64,000 bases of DNA from Lagopus muta (lineage: Eukaryota; Chordata; Aves; Galliformes; Phasianidae), in NCBI RefSeq assembly GCF_023343835.1, contig NC_064443.1:13082001-13146000 (forward strand). The letters are read 5' to 3'. Made by a program: the position numbers and the translations under genes. Shown here one piece after another: positions 9,476 to 22,900 of the stretch. The notes beneath the pieces were generated by a model. That model was not told the origin of the DNA. It made no database searches and saw only the letters and a list, made by a program, of their open reading frames with translations. Within the stretch, counting starts at the first letter, position 1. Each line of letters starts with the position of its first letter.

Positions 9476-12299
9476 CTTTTAAAACCCACTCAGGGTCCAA
9501 ACCTTCCCCTGATGTCATCACCTTGTTTTCACTGCTAGGTGAAGCAGGGTGAAGCCCATCTCATATGTACCAAGGCCACATTCCTACTCAAGAGTCACCT
9601 TGCCCACATAGATTAGATTTATAGCAACAACTTTGTTGTTGTTTTTTTTTTTAACATACATTTACCTATTACTTAAATCTATTGATCCTTGATCATTTCT
9701 TCCTCTTTCTCCATTCACAGAATCTTTGCATTTCTGCATCATCATTTTGCAGTACAATGGGTAAGGGTCACCATGTGGGTCACTCTGAATTACTTTTGCT
9801 CTTTTTCTTCATTCCAGTCGCTGTAGAAAATGTTCCTACTGTGGTATAGTTGTGTTCTGACAAAGTTGGTCAGTTGTCAACTTTTCACAGATAAGTTTTG
9901 GGATTATTCCTGTACTCTCTCTGCAAAATGCAGTCTGTTACGGAAGATCTTTGGAAAGGTAAATTTATCTGTGGTTTCAGAGCTATGGCACATCTTTGCT
10001 GTCAGTGCAAGATGTGAAGCTCAAGGAAGAGCTGAGGAGTAGCTAGTAAAAGATCCTTAAATATGAGGGTTTATGGAAAATGACTCCAAGCATTCATTCT
10101 GTGAAATCAAATGGCCAGCTCTCGGTTCTCAGTTAGGATGGGGCTACCTTTGCCAATCAAGAGGCAGCTTCTGAAGTAGCTCCGTGGCTTTGTGGTTCCA
10201 TACCTCTCTATCTTTGTGGCTTTGAGACTTTGTGGTGTTGTGTTTCGGTGGCTTTGTGCCAGGCACAGTAGTGCAGGGCTAAGGGTGGTGCTGGGCTGCA
10301 GGGGAGCAGAGCTGTGGTGCTGCCCTCTGAGCAGTGCAGCAGCTGTAGCCTCCAGGCTCTGCCCAGCGATGGCCCAAGGTGTTTATCTGGCGTTCCTTTT
10401 GCCGTGCTCAGAGACAGACTCTTTTAGGACAAATTCAGTGGGACACCGGTGGGGATATCAGGAGAACAAAGGCTGAGCTGGGTGAGGATGCACTTACCTT
10501 TCTGACTGCTTGCCCCTTTGTTATGCTGCATAGTGGAACATTGTAACCAGGTTTTGGGGCTCCCAGTGGGTCCCAGAGCAAGCAGAATGGGATTTTGGGG
10601 GTGCAGTGGCTGGTTGCCTTTGGCAGTGATGGCACAGAAGCACTGGAATTTTTAACCTGTATCTGATTGGAGGAGCTGGTACCTGAGCTGCTCCTAAAGC
10701 AGCTAGCAGTAGCCCCAGTGCAGGGCGGTTGGTAAGACACCATGGCACCAACTGCATGTAGAGTGCCCTGATGGCAATCAGAGCAGCTTATGTAATTCTA
10801 AAAATGGCACCTCCCCACTTGCCACATCCCTTTCTGAGCATGCTGAGAGTCCTGCAGAGCTGCCAAACAGAAGCAGTTGAATGAACTCCTTTCTCTGCTC
10901 ATTCCTCCTTCCGTAGCTCGGGGAGTGTGAGCCAGAACCTATTCTAGTTTGCTGTCAACAGGAATGGTTACGAACGGCTCGATCCCGACCGGGCTCTGTG
11001 CCCCAAGCGCTGCTGTAGGAGTGCTGTGCAGCTCTGTGAGTGAAGGTCCCTCTGCTGGACTGCTGTGCTCCAAGAGTCAGTGGCATCTTTCCCATGCCAG
11101 GAGCTCAACTGGCCAGCAAGGGAAGGAAGGAGATGCTGTAGGGTGGTGGCCACTCTTACTGCTCAGAAGAGTCATTCCCACGTTGCAGTAGTGGGTCAAT
11201 GCTCTATTTCATCTCTGATAACTGAAAGATGTCCCTTCCCAGTGTTTTGAAATATGGTGCTTTCTCATTTTGAAAGAGTGGGAGCTTTAAAATTTTCTTC
11301 CTTTTTTTTTCTTTTCTTTTTTTTTTTTTTTTTCCCTGTATTTGCTATTTAGGATAAAAGGTGGGAGGAAGTAGAGAAGGAGAATATAATGGGGGGATGG
11401 CCTTGTTCTCACTTTCCTACTGAAAACATCTCAGAAAAAGGAGCAAAAAGCAGTGAGAATGGGTAGAAGCCCACTCCCGTTTTGTGTTTCCATTCCTTTC
11501 CTTTTTTGCTTAAAAGAAGGATGGCCAAAAAAAAAAAAAAAAGATAAGTGGGACAACCCCCACGTGTTTTGAATTATTCTCTTCTTAATGAGGTAGAAAA
11601 ACATCTCATTTTCAGAATTCCATGCTCTTCAAAGGAAAAAAAAATCAAACAGAGGCAGAACCTTTCCAAAACCAATTACAGCTGCCATTCCTGCAGTCAT
11701 TTTGCAGCTCCTCACTCGCTGTTGTCCAACTGGCTGTACCATGGGTCACGTTGGTCAATATTTACATTTGCCTTTGCTTGGGCTGACGGTGGCTGGGAGG
11801 TGGAGCTGTTGCTTTGCAACCCTTCGCATCAAGAATCTCTTTTTTTGTCTGTGTGATTTCAGCCCCACAGGATGTGAGCTGAAAGAACCGCTGAAACATT
11901 CCCCCAGCAGCTCAAACTGGAAAACCAGACCTGCTTATTGCAGAAAAAACTTCACTGTGTGACCCAAGTATTCCCCAAATGCTCAAGAACACCCACAAAC
12001 TCCATAAAAATACCCAGTAATGGGCTGTGCACTGATGAACCACGTCCCTGCTAAAGGTGGCAGTGGCTCCTGTGCGTATGGGAGGCTCTGACAGCCTGGG
12101 ACCCCTGGGATCAGCTGAACACAGTCCTAAGCCTTTGTTCCCCCCCAGCTGTCGCGTCCTGCAGGATCTGCAACAAGTCCTCGCCATGCAGACCCCTCTT
12201 GTCAGTCCCCAATCTGATCTGACCACCTGGTTTGTTTTTGAATCGAGCGCTCGAGTCATAACATTTCTGTTTATTTCAACAACTGTATTCCCTGCATAG
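9476..12299. other. Intergenic DNA between FEZF2 and CADPS
   Basis: No gene recognised. The stretch contains a T-rich run at 9640-9652, a pyrimidine tract at about 11305-11335 and a poly-A at 11529-11543. None of the open frames (all under about 155 codons) shows a domain or a neighbouring exon. Confidence 0.45.
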
Positions 12300-12530
12300 G
12301 AAATGAGCCAAGATGGTCTAAGGCGGGGAGAGCAAAGCACGCCGTGGTTGTAATTGCTTTTGCTCTCCAATATCAAATTTTACAGTGTAATCAAAATCTT
12401 ATTTTTTTACTGCTGGACTCTGTTATTGACTTAATCTTCTTAAGTGCTCCTATTATTCCAGTGATTTCATCGTTGCATGTTGATTTTAATCTTTTGATCT
12501 CCATATTAGCTACTGCCTGCAACTAATTTG
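12300..12530. promoter_or_regulatory. Candidate intergenic regulatory element
   Basis: AT-rich, non-repetitive sequence with TTGTAATTGC, GTGTAATCAAAATC and TTGATTTTAATC motifs, lacking coding signal. It lies midway between the FEZF2 promoter and the CADPS 3' end. Weak evidence. Confidence 0.22.
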
Positions 12531-13170
12531 TTGCTCAGTGTTTTTCTTTGTTTTGACCTGTGAGGCATTTTCCTCATGGCACACAACTCTGCTGGCAGAT
12601 TGCATATAATCTCTGCACTTTTTTTCTCCCATATTTTGCATAGTTACAACAAATGCAGATTTACAACTTGCAATGGAATATGTATCTTGTAGAAATGCTG
12701 AAGAAAATAGCACTCTGTGTTCAGCTCAGGAACCTCAATGCACTTGGATAAAGAGAAGACTGCTGAATGCAGCTCAATGGAGAGAGGTGTCACACTGGCT
12801 TTATTGCCACACAAGTTCAGAGTTGTAATTTGTAACTTCTCTTGTAATTCAGTAATTGTAACTTATCTTATACAGACTCAGGCATCAATAGGTCCTGAGG
12901 GCATTGCTGGAGCTAGAAGGAAGGAGGCTGAGCTTTGTGAGTGGTGTGGGAGACTCTCCTCAGCTTGACATGGAGGTGGCCGTGTTGGATCGTGACACCG
13001 TGGAGAAGTTTTCTGAGCAAAAGCTGGTGATGATGATTGCAGTATTGAACTTCATGAAGTGCAGAGGGTGGAATACAGCTGAATAGTGATCTGCTTGGCC
13101 ATTCCATCAGTGCTTTTTTCCTTTGTGGTTTAACCTGTACTGATTTATTGGGGGCTTTGTTTGCTTTGGC

Positions 13171-13186
13171 TTTTTTTTTTTTTTTT
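13171..13186. repeat. Poly-T tract
   Basis: Sixteen T residues on the plus strand, poly-A on the minus strand. It lies about 230 bases past the end of the unidentified minus-strand reading frame. Confidence 0.85.
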
Positions 13187-13415
13187 AAGCTTAGAGGAGT
13201 AATTTTTGCCTTAGGTTTGCTGTGACTTTTTAAAAAAGAACACAGACTGAACATTGACAAAATCATCTCTGCTTAGCTGCATGCCTATTTATGCTTCTGA
13301 AACCAAATTGTCTTCTAATATTTTTGATGTTTTGGTCACTGGAGAGGCAGAAAAGCAATTTCTAAGATGCCTATGGGCCAAGAGACATGCTTTACAGCAG
13401 AGGGGAAAGAATCTG

Positions 13416-13886
13416 TTAGTTGCTGAAATATAAAACAAATTGGATGAACAGCTGCTGACACTTGTCAGTCAAATAGTTGATAGCATTTTCAGTCTCCATG
13501 CCACATGCTTTAAGTAAGTCTGTCAAAGGATATTTTCGCTGGACTTCTCTGTAAATATGAGAGAAGTTTTGGCCTGATCTATCATTTAAAATTTTGCTGG
13601 CAGAGGAATGAACTTTTCCTCTTTCCCCAAAACTGATTGACATAACTGTACTGGCAGATTCTTCATCGAGGTGCAGTTGTACTGGCAGAAAGTCCTTTGA
13701 CTGTTGGATCTTGTTCCGCCGCAGCGATGGGTTGAAGTGAAACAAGCAGCAGACCTTTGCATTTCCTAGCTGGGTTTGCCAGAGCTCCCATCCATCAGCA
13801 AAGTCTTTTAGATGCTGCCCAAGCTGCAGTTTTGCCCTCCAGGAGCCTGAGGCCAAACCAAAGCATAGTGCATGGCCATGGGGGCT
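13416..13886 (-). other. Unidentified open reading frame without ATG start
   Basis: A stop-free stretch of about 156 codons on the minus strand with protein-like composition (K, N, S, Q, D spread evenly, few repeats). The first part reads KLQLGQHLKDFADGWELW and the last part ENAINYLTDKCQQ, loosely like a UBA-type helix. It has no in-frame ATG near its beginning and no clear splice sites. A poly-A on the same strand at 13186-13171 could mark a retrocopy. No family is recognised. It may be chance. Confidence 0.2.
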
Positions 13887-14548
13887 TTAAGCCCAGTCTT
13901 ACATTGTTCAGACAACACCGAACCAGTTTGGATGCTTCCTCGTTGTGGCCGAGTGCTCAAGCCTGCTATATTCTGTGGGTTATTGCAGAGTCTCTGAGCT
14001 GCTGTGCTGGGATTTGAGGATATGTGAAAAGCTGTCACAGGATCCTTTCTGATGACAGAAACCCAGAGACATGTGTCCATCACTGCCATCGCAGGGAAGC
14101 ACCTGTGTGGAGTGATGTGCAGCAGGGAGCAGCTCCCGAAGGCTGCGCCCACGTTGTTCATTCAAAAAACTGAGCAGGGCTCACTGCTTTTGAAGGTGGC
14201 AGGTGGAAGTGGGCTGTGTTTTCACCCAATAAATATTTCATGTATTAAAAAAAACAGGGGGAGCCTGTTCCAGAGCAGAATCAGTCTGCTTCTCTCGCTC
14301 TGCTCTCCATGACTGGGAGTGGAGCTACAAATTTGGATCTTCCCTGGTGCTTTTTGTTACTGCTCAGTTGATCACCCCAAGTAAGGTCTTTCCATTGCCT
14401 CCTCTTGGAGCTGAAGCCGTTCGTAGCAGTATCTGGGGCAGAGGAGAGCAAGAGGAAAACACAAGTGTGCGTAAGCGTAGCTCAGGAGCTTGGCTTGAGG
14501 TGGGCTTCAGGGTGTGCTTCAAGGCTCCAATCACAGAGAGGTCAGGAT

Positions 14549-14640
14549 GGAATCATAGAATCATTGAGATTCTCTAAGATCACACAGTCCAACCATCAAC
14601 CCATCGCCACCGTGTCCACTAAATCATGTCCCCCAAAATA
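14549..14640 (-). mobile_element. CR1 LINE 3' end fragment (antisense)
   Basis: It begins with GAATCATAGAATCATTGAGA, the reverse complement of the CR1 terminal repeat, and continues AGTCCAACCATCAACCCAT with the usual CR1 order. Strongly 5'-truncated. Confidence 0.8.
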
Positions 14641-15730
14641 GGTAGATAGGTAGATATGTCTGTAAGGCTGTGGTCCCCAGAGGTGCTTCTCCCCTCTGCT
14701 TGCATTGGGGGCAAAAATCAGTGACTTGTTGGGTTACAGTAGGGGTTTGTAGCTTCTCTATTCTCGTGCATCACATGGCTTATCACATGCAAGTGCTGCT
14801 AACTGTGCATGGCCTCCACCCACTGGGAGCAAAGAGCCCGCTGGTGCCCTGTCCCAAGGAGGTGGTGCACACAGGTCATTATGGGCAGGTGGGTGTTGGA
14901 TGTGTCAGGCATGGCGATCCAAGTGGGGCAGCAGATAACCTCCAGAGCTGTGGGTAAACTCTGCCATGGAGAAAGCAGACCCCAAACCCAGCACTGTAGG
15001 GCTCCACAGCCATCCCAGCTCTGACTGGGAGCCAGCACCTTCTGTCTCTTCCCGTTGTCTGGGGAGTGTCTGTGACTCCTGGGCACTGGAAGATGCTTTG
15101 GTTTGATGCTTCCTTATGCCAGGCAGTATAATCCATTCCTTATACTGGATGCTCTCCAGTATATGCCCATGCTTTATCTGTGGGTAGTGAAGTTGTGTCC
15201 TCATTCCCCAGGGTAGCAACAGGTTGCCATCTGTGGGGGTGAAGGACATCAGCTCTTCTGCTTCTCTCACACCTGCTTTTCAAATTCAGCTGCGAGTCTG
15301 TCTATGTGCCCCGTGTTTGTAAATGCCCTGCTGCCATTGGCTTCTTTAGGAGAAGATACAAACTGAAGCCTGTCTGTGTGAGGTAAGTGTTGGGCAAGGC
15401 TAATGACCGTGTAATCGTGGGGGCTGTACCACAGCAGACCATCAATTAGAAATCCAAAGGCAGGTGACAGGGTGCAGTGTGCAGATAATGGTGGAAGCAA
15501 CTGGGGTGGTGGCAGCCAAAATGCCCGTGTACCTGGAGAATACACAGCGTGGTTCCACCCTGACCTTTGGGAATAAACTGGGAAACCATCTTCTAAATTA
15601 ATAAACTGTAAAAACACCCATGAGAAAAGAAAATGCCTTTATTCTGAGAGTGGGGGCTCTTACATCTCAGCTTGTTTTCTGTTGTTTTTTTTTTTCTTTT
15701 TCTAAGGCAGACATAAAAAGACTCCATAAT
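14641..15730. other. Intergenic DNA downstream of CADPS
   Basis: No gene recognised. The open frames present are short and overlap on both strands. A TTTATT (AATAAA on the minus strand) at 15638-15643 could serve as an alternative CADPS polyadenylation signal. Confidence 0.4.
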
Positions 15731-15734
15731 TTAT

Positions 15735-16772
15735 TCTTAGGACATCTGAATAGTTATTTATTGAGAAGCCACAGTTCTCACACTTTTACAACTGTCGGCT
15801 TGTATAAGGCAAAAAAAGCAAGATGGATTATCACTATTTTACACAGAAAGAAAAGCTCTGGTAGGGGGACTGATGGACATGCAGTTACTGCTCAAAATGC
15901 AATGTACATGACATATATAAAAACCATTGTTAGACAGAGGAGTTGTAAATTATGGTTACAATCTACTGAAATAAATATTCAATATATTATTATAAACACA
16001 TTTGTATAGTCTAAGGTTGTAATTAAAGTTGTCTTTGTACATACACGGTTATTTGAGATTTAAACAAAAGTGTAACATTTAGAGGAGCAAATGTCAACAT
16101 AAAACAACTGCTCTGGACTTGTAATGTGGCATGATATATCCATAATGATAGGATTAATCTGGTGTGGCAATTAGAATGACTAATCCTTTGGGATGTAGCC
16201 TTCATGGAGTTAACTGCATATTGAAGGAAAGAGCCTGGGATATTAACAAGGATGCAGAATGATTCAAACGGCTGTCTGGGTTTGTTTGTTTTCTGGTTTT
16301 TAAATGAACAGAGAGAACAAAAAATCATTTGTAATTGCCTCATTTTTCTTTTAAAAACAAAGCTGTTTTTTTATTATTATTATTATTAATTTTAAGCAGT
16401 TGGCATCCACAGAAGAGAAACAAAGAAATGAAAGGACTCGATTCACTCATCTTCACAACAATTTACCATCAATGTATATACAGTACATTAATGAAGCATT
16501 GTTTAATTATAACAGGGACACACCTAGTATGTTTTCTATGTAATTTTCCATTAACAGTATTAAACAATGGTGCTCCATATTGCTTATGAACATACAGATA
16601 TGAAATCAGGAAACCAATGAATCGAAGAGAGGTGCTAACCTTATTACCACACAGCTAACATGGCATTTGTATTGGTAAACTTCTCATGGGCATTTAGAGC
16701 TGACAGCAGAATTCCTAATGTGGCTAACTGAGTTATGGACGAGGTACATGCACGGACGCCGGGCCAGCTGCC
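15735..16772 (-). other. CADPS: CADPS 3' untranslated region (predicted)
   Basis: The sequence from the stop codon to the clustered AATAAA signals is AT-rich and free of repeats, which suits a conserved neuronal 3' UTR. On the sense strand it holds a Pumilio-type UGUAUAUA at 16475-16482. Its boundary is inferred. Confidence 0.55.
15757..15762 (-). terminator. CADPS: Probable CADPS polyadenylation signal
   Basis: TTTATT on the plus strand reads AATAAA (AATAAATAA) on the minus strand. Further copies lie at 15730-15735 and 15638-15643. It is about 1 kb past the CADPS stop, near the 3' UTR length recalled for mammalian CADPS. Which signal is used is not determined. Confidence 0.45.
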
Positions 16773-16952
16773 CTAGTCGTCCTCTTCGTCCTCCTCATCG
16801 CTGTCCTTCATGGTGATCCCCTGCAGCCCTCCGCCCTCGCTGACCGATGCCGTGGCCTCCTCTACCGTCAGCCGGTTCCGAATGGTCTCGTAGGTTTTGC
16901 TGTTCAAGGTGGAGTCCAGCACGCCTTGCAATCGGAAATCCCGGTACGTTTT
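16773..16952 (-). CDS. CADPS: CADPS last coding exon (acidic C-terminus)
   Basis: 180 bases, phase 0, encoding 59 residues from [14 protein letters not shown] to the acidic tail [10 protein letters not shown], then TAG. Acceptor CCCTAG. The stretch [18 protein letters not shown] matches recalled CADPS very closely. The acidic end is the hallmark C-terminus of the family. Confidence 0.97.
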   Translation of the reverse strand, partial: KTYRDFRLQGVLDSTLNSKTYETIRNRLTVEEATASVSEGGGLQGITMKDSDEEDEEDD

Positions 16953-19900
16953 CTAGGGAGGAGAGAGGCGTGAGGTCAGGGGAGACAGCACAGAGCTCAG
17001 GCTGCCCCTGGCTCCCCGCTTTGCCATGGGAGCGAGCCCGTGACCCTGTGTCCCTGTGCGCCCATGCTTTGGGGCCTCCACTCTAAGGGGCTGGGATGGA
17101 GCCTTCCATAAGGCATGCTGGGGTCTAAAAGCATGTGGAAGCAGTATAGTGCTACTCAAAGCAACTGTCCTGGCTTCTAGATGCATTCAGTTACTTTTCT
17201 TCACGCAGCTCAATGCTTACTGCCTATTGCAGACATGATTACATGCTCCTGGAATGCTCTGCATTAAATAATCTTGCCTCAATACTGAGTTTAAATCTGC
17301 TAAGTCCAGGATACCTGGGAAAGCTATTCATGTATAAAGCTAAGCACAGGACATGCACTCCTCAAATCTCTCTTTCTTCATCTTATTCCGAAGCTGGAGT
17401 TGCATTTCTGCAGTCAGCTGTACTTCCCTCATTACTGTGGTTAATTTCCTTGCATTTCTATTTGTTTTAGAACTTCTTGACCCTGTGAGATAAAACTCTG
17501 GCCTCTGGGTGCCATTCATTATGCTCTGTGCTCTGCGTGGAAACTATTTTCTGCTATACACTTTCAGAAAGTCCTTGGATGTGTTGTAGCTGCTTCTGAG
17601 AGTAATACTGGTATAAATAAAGCACAAGGAAGAAAGCCTTCCTCAGCTAGCTGACAAAGAGAAATCATTTGCCTGTGCTGTTGTTTTCAGTTATGAAAAG
17701 CGCACTAATACTGCTCAGTTTTAATTTATTCATGCCTTCAATGTGTTCACTGCACACGAGACCATAAACATTATAAAATACTAGACAAAAAAAGCATTAG
17801 ATAGAACCTAAAATGATCAAAAATATATTTACCCCCTTCTGTGATCTTATTATTTCATGTAAACCACTGTGATTTCACACTGAAATAATTACCATTAGCC
17901 CAAGACACACACGTACACATACACGTGCACTCAGAGAAAAAAACGTTACTTTCAGGGTATGTTATCTCACCTTTGGGATCTCTTAAGAGTTGATTATACA
18001 CACCCATTGTAAAAGAAACAACTTCAATTAGCTATGAGAACAATCCTCATTTGCATTCTGACGATAATCACAAGCCATAGGCGGGCTTGCATGTTTCTAG
18101 GAAAACAGTGTTAGAAGAGGTTGGGTTGGATTTAACCCATGTGAGCAGCGGTTTCAGTGTGCTTTTTGTACAGGTAGGGCTGAATAGCACTATTTTCCCT
18201 CTTCTCATGCAAGCAGTTGCCCTGAGCTCACTTCCACGCGTGTTTTGCGTGCATTTCAAGTTCCTGCTTATCCATCTGATAAGTTTCTTCATTTTTAAGC
18301 ATCTGAACGAAGGACTGCATTTTCTGCCGACCGCCACTTCCCATCAGAACACACCGCACACACACGTGCCCCTTTCAGCAGCAAGACGCTCACGAAAGCA
18401 CAGCAGGCGTTACCTTCACTATCCTAATGAGTGTTTTCAGCTGGTAGATGTGCAGCTGCAGGTCCATGCGGTCCGTCAGCCAGGTGCAGACGACGTTCAT
18501 CGAGCTGGTGTACCATTGCTGCAAGAGAGACAGCACTTCTCCAGCACCCGCGCCCTGCAAGCGAGCGCGCGGCGGGACCAGCCTTCCCCAGCGCCAGCCC
18601 GCTGATGGGATGTGACAGACTTCTGGGGGAGACAGGCACCCTCTTTTACACAGATTTTCCATGCACGAGCTTTTAACTTGGAGTAACAACCACAGCAAAT
18701 CTCACTCGCGGGGGCGGCAGCCACCAGCAACGCCGTGCGGTTTCTGTAATCCTATTTTGCCATTGACTTGACTTGGCAGCAGTGGTGGGAGTTTGGCCCG
18801 GTCCGGTTTTTAACCCGTTCCCTGCCCCAGTGAGCACAGCCCTGCCTTTAGGACCACACTCAGGTACTTACCGCTCACATGTCGCCTCGAGCAGCTTTGG
18901 GGAGCTGCAGGGCAAGGGCGTGATGGTGCGGGCATCGATGGGAAATGCTTTGCTTTTGGCCTCATGGTTATGAAAGATGGCAAAGCAGCAAGCAAATGAG
19001 CTTGCTTCAAGCCGCTGAGCTTGCAGGGACCCTCCAGGGGTGAAATTTTGCTTCCTGCCTGTAAGAAAGGCTTGCAGCTGCGTGGCAGCAGCCTGCCAGC
19101 CCTGCAGTGCAGAATGCAGCTCAGTGCCCCACTCAGCAGGGCTGGCACAGCCCTTGAGAAGCACGGAAGTAGGGTCAGGTGTGGTGGGGACCACAACACC
19201 TCTCTTTGTGCTCAGCACCACAGATGGTTCCCAAATGGCTTGTACCCAGGGACCATCACAGCTCCGGGCACACAGGAATAGTTCCTCTTGTTTACTCTTA
19301 GCCACGCACAGATCAGAACCTTGTACTGCAGCACTGTGGAAATTTATCTAGAACCAGTTAAAGAGAAAAAAAAAACATACATCAAATTATAAAAATCCCA
19401 ATCAAGCCCCATCCAGATTAGCTGGCAATGAAGCCTCTTCCTGACTAACCTAAAGCCTTGCATCAGTTTCACTCAGACATTATTTCCTCCCATCACTGCA
19501 CCTTCTCCTCAGTGTCAGTGTCTGCATACCATGTGCATGAGCTGACACAAGGCTGAGCACAGCAAGAAGAGCACAAAGCAGCCAAAATTTGGGCTTGGAT
19601 TATCAAACCAGAAGACAACACACCCAGTATTTGCCACCCCCCATCAGGACCTGGCATGCTGCATGGGGAAGAGATTTCCCCCTTTATGGTACTTATTGAG
19701 TTGGACTTGATGATCCTTAATGGGTCCCTTCCAACTCGGGCTATTTGATGATATATGGCATAGCACTTACACTGTGCCTCATCAGGCCAGAGCTGTACAG
19801 TGTAGGAACTGGTGTCCTGTCTGCCACGTGGAGCTGAATATATCACGATGGTGAAAAAAATTGTATTAACCACCTATTGCTACAAACACTGTTCTAACTG

Positions 19901-22900
19901 TATTACTATTTCTACAGAACCTCTTAATAAAGTGGAGGAAATAAAGGGATGGAAGAATCACCTAAGACATGCCAAGTGGTGATTTCCTGCTGGGCCAGCT
20001 TGGGGCTGAGATTTCTGTTGGCTCTCCATCTCCAGGATGGGGACCTGGCAAGTGCTGAGAGCACGAATGAAGCTAATTTGCAGAGGAAAGAAGGATCTCT
20101 GTCGGCTGAGCTGTCTGTCCCTAAGGTCCTGGTGCCAGATGGGGCCTCAGTTGTGACATGAAGCTCTGTGCAGCCCCAGGATGGGACAGAGGCCGGTCCT
20201 GCCGTGTCTGTCCTGTGCCACACACACCTGCACAGATGGGGAACAGAACTGAATCCCAGCCCGCGGGGGCTCAGCCTCGCGCACTGCTCAGCGGCATGAA
20301 AGGAGCTCTCCTCAGAGCTGAGTTACTCCAAAGACTTTCTGCTTTGTGAAAAAAAGACAAAGTGTAATTCATTGATCTTGATACACAAAACCGTCACGTC
20401 ACTTCATAGAGCACGCACCAACTGCTGAATTTAAGCCCTGCATATTCATAAAAATAAGTTAGCCCATAAATTAAATGTTCCCTTTAGCTATCACTAGTGT
20501 TAATGCGCTACAAGACGCACAAGCCCTCTGATTCATGACTAACCCTCCAAAGAGGATAACATTTGCATATGATTATATTATTAAAAAAAACCACCACAAC
20601 AACAAAACCAAATGCTCCAGAATGGGAAAGAGATCATTTCAGACAAAAGAGCGCAACACCGGTGGGCTCTGATGTCCTCCTGGGACACAGGGCTCCTTCG
20701 GGCTTGTCCCCACGCATGAGGTGCACAAGGCACAGCCCAAATGGGCCCTTTCCATGGGGCTGCAAGGCACCAAAGTATGAACGTGTTTCTCAAAACTCAT
20801 TGTGGCTCATAAAGAGTGATGCTCCCATGCATCCATGGAGCCCAGCTTCAACCCACAGCCGCCTGCCCTGTTACAGATGATATCTGCCATCCCCGTAGAT
20901 AACCGGCACTCAGCCCAAGGGGCGCAGCAGAGGAGATGCAAACAAACGCCCTTAGGATGGCACCAGAGCTTGGTCACAGCAAGCAGATGTCCCATTTGCA
21001 CGGCCAGGAATGTAACCCTGCTTTGTGGTTAGCCCCTCCTGTTCACAGCAGCCCTTACTGCCAGGTGCATCGCGGCAGCTGGTTTGCTCCAGGCCAACAG
21101 CAGAAGCAGCACAGGGCTGTGAGTGCTGCCTGTGCATCCCAACCTGCCCAAGCTATCGGCTCACTGTTTTTTTCTTCTCCTTTTTGGAATGCAAATGCAT
21201 GATCAATAAGTTGCCGAAATAGCAAGCTTGTCTCTGAATATATAAATGGCAAAAATTGATATGAATAAATCTGCAAGTAGAGCACTGAGTGTGGCACATT
21301 TCATCAAAAAAAAGAACCCCGTGCTGGGCTCCTGCTTTCCGGGAGGTGGTGTCATTACACATAGCCAGGAACATCTGCAAAGCCCCGTTCTCTTTGGTGC
21401 GAGCTGAATGGAAGCATGACCTCCTGTTCCTTGCCATGAACCTTGAGTTCACACTCATATTTTACATGTTACAGGAAGCTGCAGCTCACCCCAGGGGTGC
21501 GGCAAACAGAATCTCGTAAGCCAGATGCAACACTGCTTCTTAAGGCACCTGAAGGAGCTGTATTCTTCATTCAAAAGCTTACATACTAGTAGCTTAAGGT
21601 CACTTCAGCTTTTGTAAAGAGCAGGACAAAACCAGGAATGCTTCTAGGGCTGGGCTGTCAGCAGGGTAGCAGAGGGATTACAAGGAACCTGTGACTCTGC
21701 CTCTTTCTGCCTTTACTGGTAGTTTTTTTGTGTGTGAACAAGTGCCATACAACAGATTGAGGCTGGTATAAAGGCCTGGGACTGTGCAAGAGCACCCCGC
21801 TGAGCCTCAGCTGTGCTTGCAATTAGCAATAGGCATGAAATGATTATTGTTGTGGTGGCTGATGGCAATCTGAAGTGACAAGTTTTATGGGGGAATTTGT
21901 AGTGGGGATGTTCAGCAAGTTTCTGCAAACCATTAATCGAAGGCTGCGACACAGTGTAGTCAAAGCTATTTTATGTCATTGCAAAGGTCTCAGAAGGATG
22001 CTGAAAGAATATTTTTCTGCTCTCAGTGCCTCGGAATGGAGTTTTTCTAGGTCAGGGATTCTTTACTGCCCTATTTAGTGTCAAAAATACCCATTTGCCT
22101 CAAATTAGCAGAAAGCTTGTAGTTAAGGGCTAGAGATTAGGCATACAAAATTACTCAGCAGGTGACTGCTGGGTGGATTTGGGGGTTGAGAAGTCTTTAA
22201 AACTGACTACCAGACATTATATACTTCTGACAAAAGAACATAGTAATCCTACCTGCTTGCTTTAACCACTGTTGTTTGTCTATTATTACGTGCTTTAATG
22301 CTCATAAGAGCAAAACTATTGGTGATACTACTCAATTACCATAGTAACTCTCCCCTATGACCTCTCATTTCAGTACTCGCTTTCCAACCAGAACCAATCC
22401 AAGCAGGGCAAATCTATTTAAAACTGTGACACACACGGCACAAGGAAACCCCGAACGCCGCCTGGCTCCTCTCTTTGTTTGAGACACCGGCTTGTTTTGC
22501 AACCCTGAAAGGCAGCTTTGAAATGAAGCCTTGAATTCAAGGTGTTCCAAGGGTATGGCAAGGGGAGGAGAGAGCAACGCGTTGACGCTGGGTCTCATTT
22601 CCCAAAGGAAAACCAATTCTGCTCTCAAAGCAACTCGATCAGCCAGGGAAAAAAAACTATAGATTAGAAATTCCCAACTCCTAGTGCCTGATGTTTGCAC
22701 CCGTCCCATGGACCAGCAGCTGACTTACAACTGACAGTCCATGACAGCTGACTGACCGTGTGCTCCACAGCCCCGGCTGCTCAATGGCAGCAGTGGAAGG
22801 ACCATGCATGTCCCCCGGCCTTGTGTGACTGCTGGGGCATTCCTCTCCATCCTTCTTCAGTGGCTTTTTGGCTGTTGGTCCCACTCAGTCATTGCAATGC

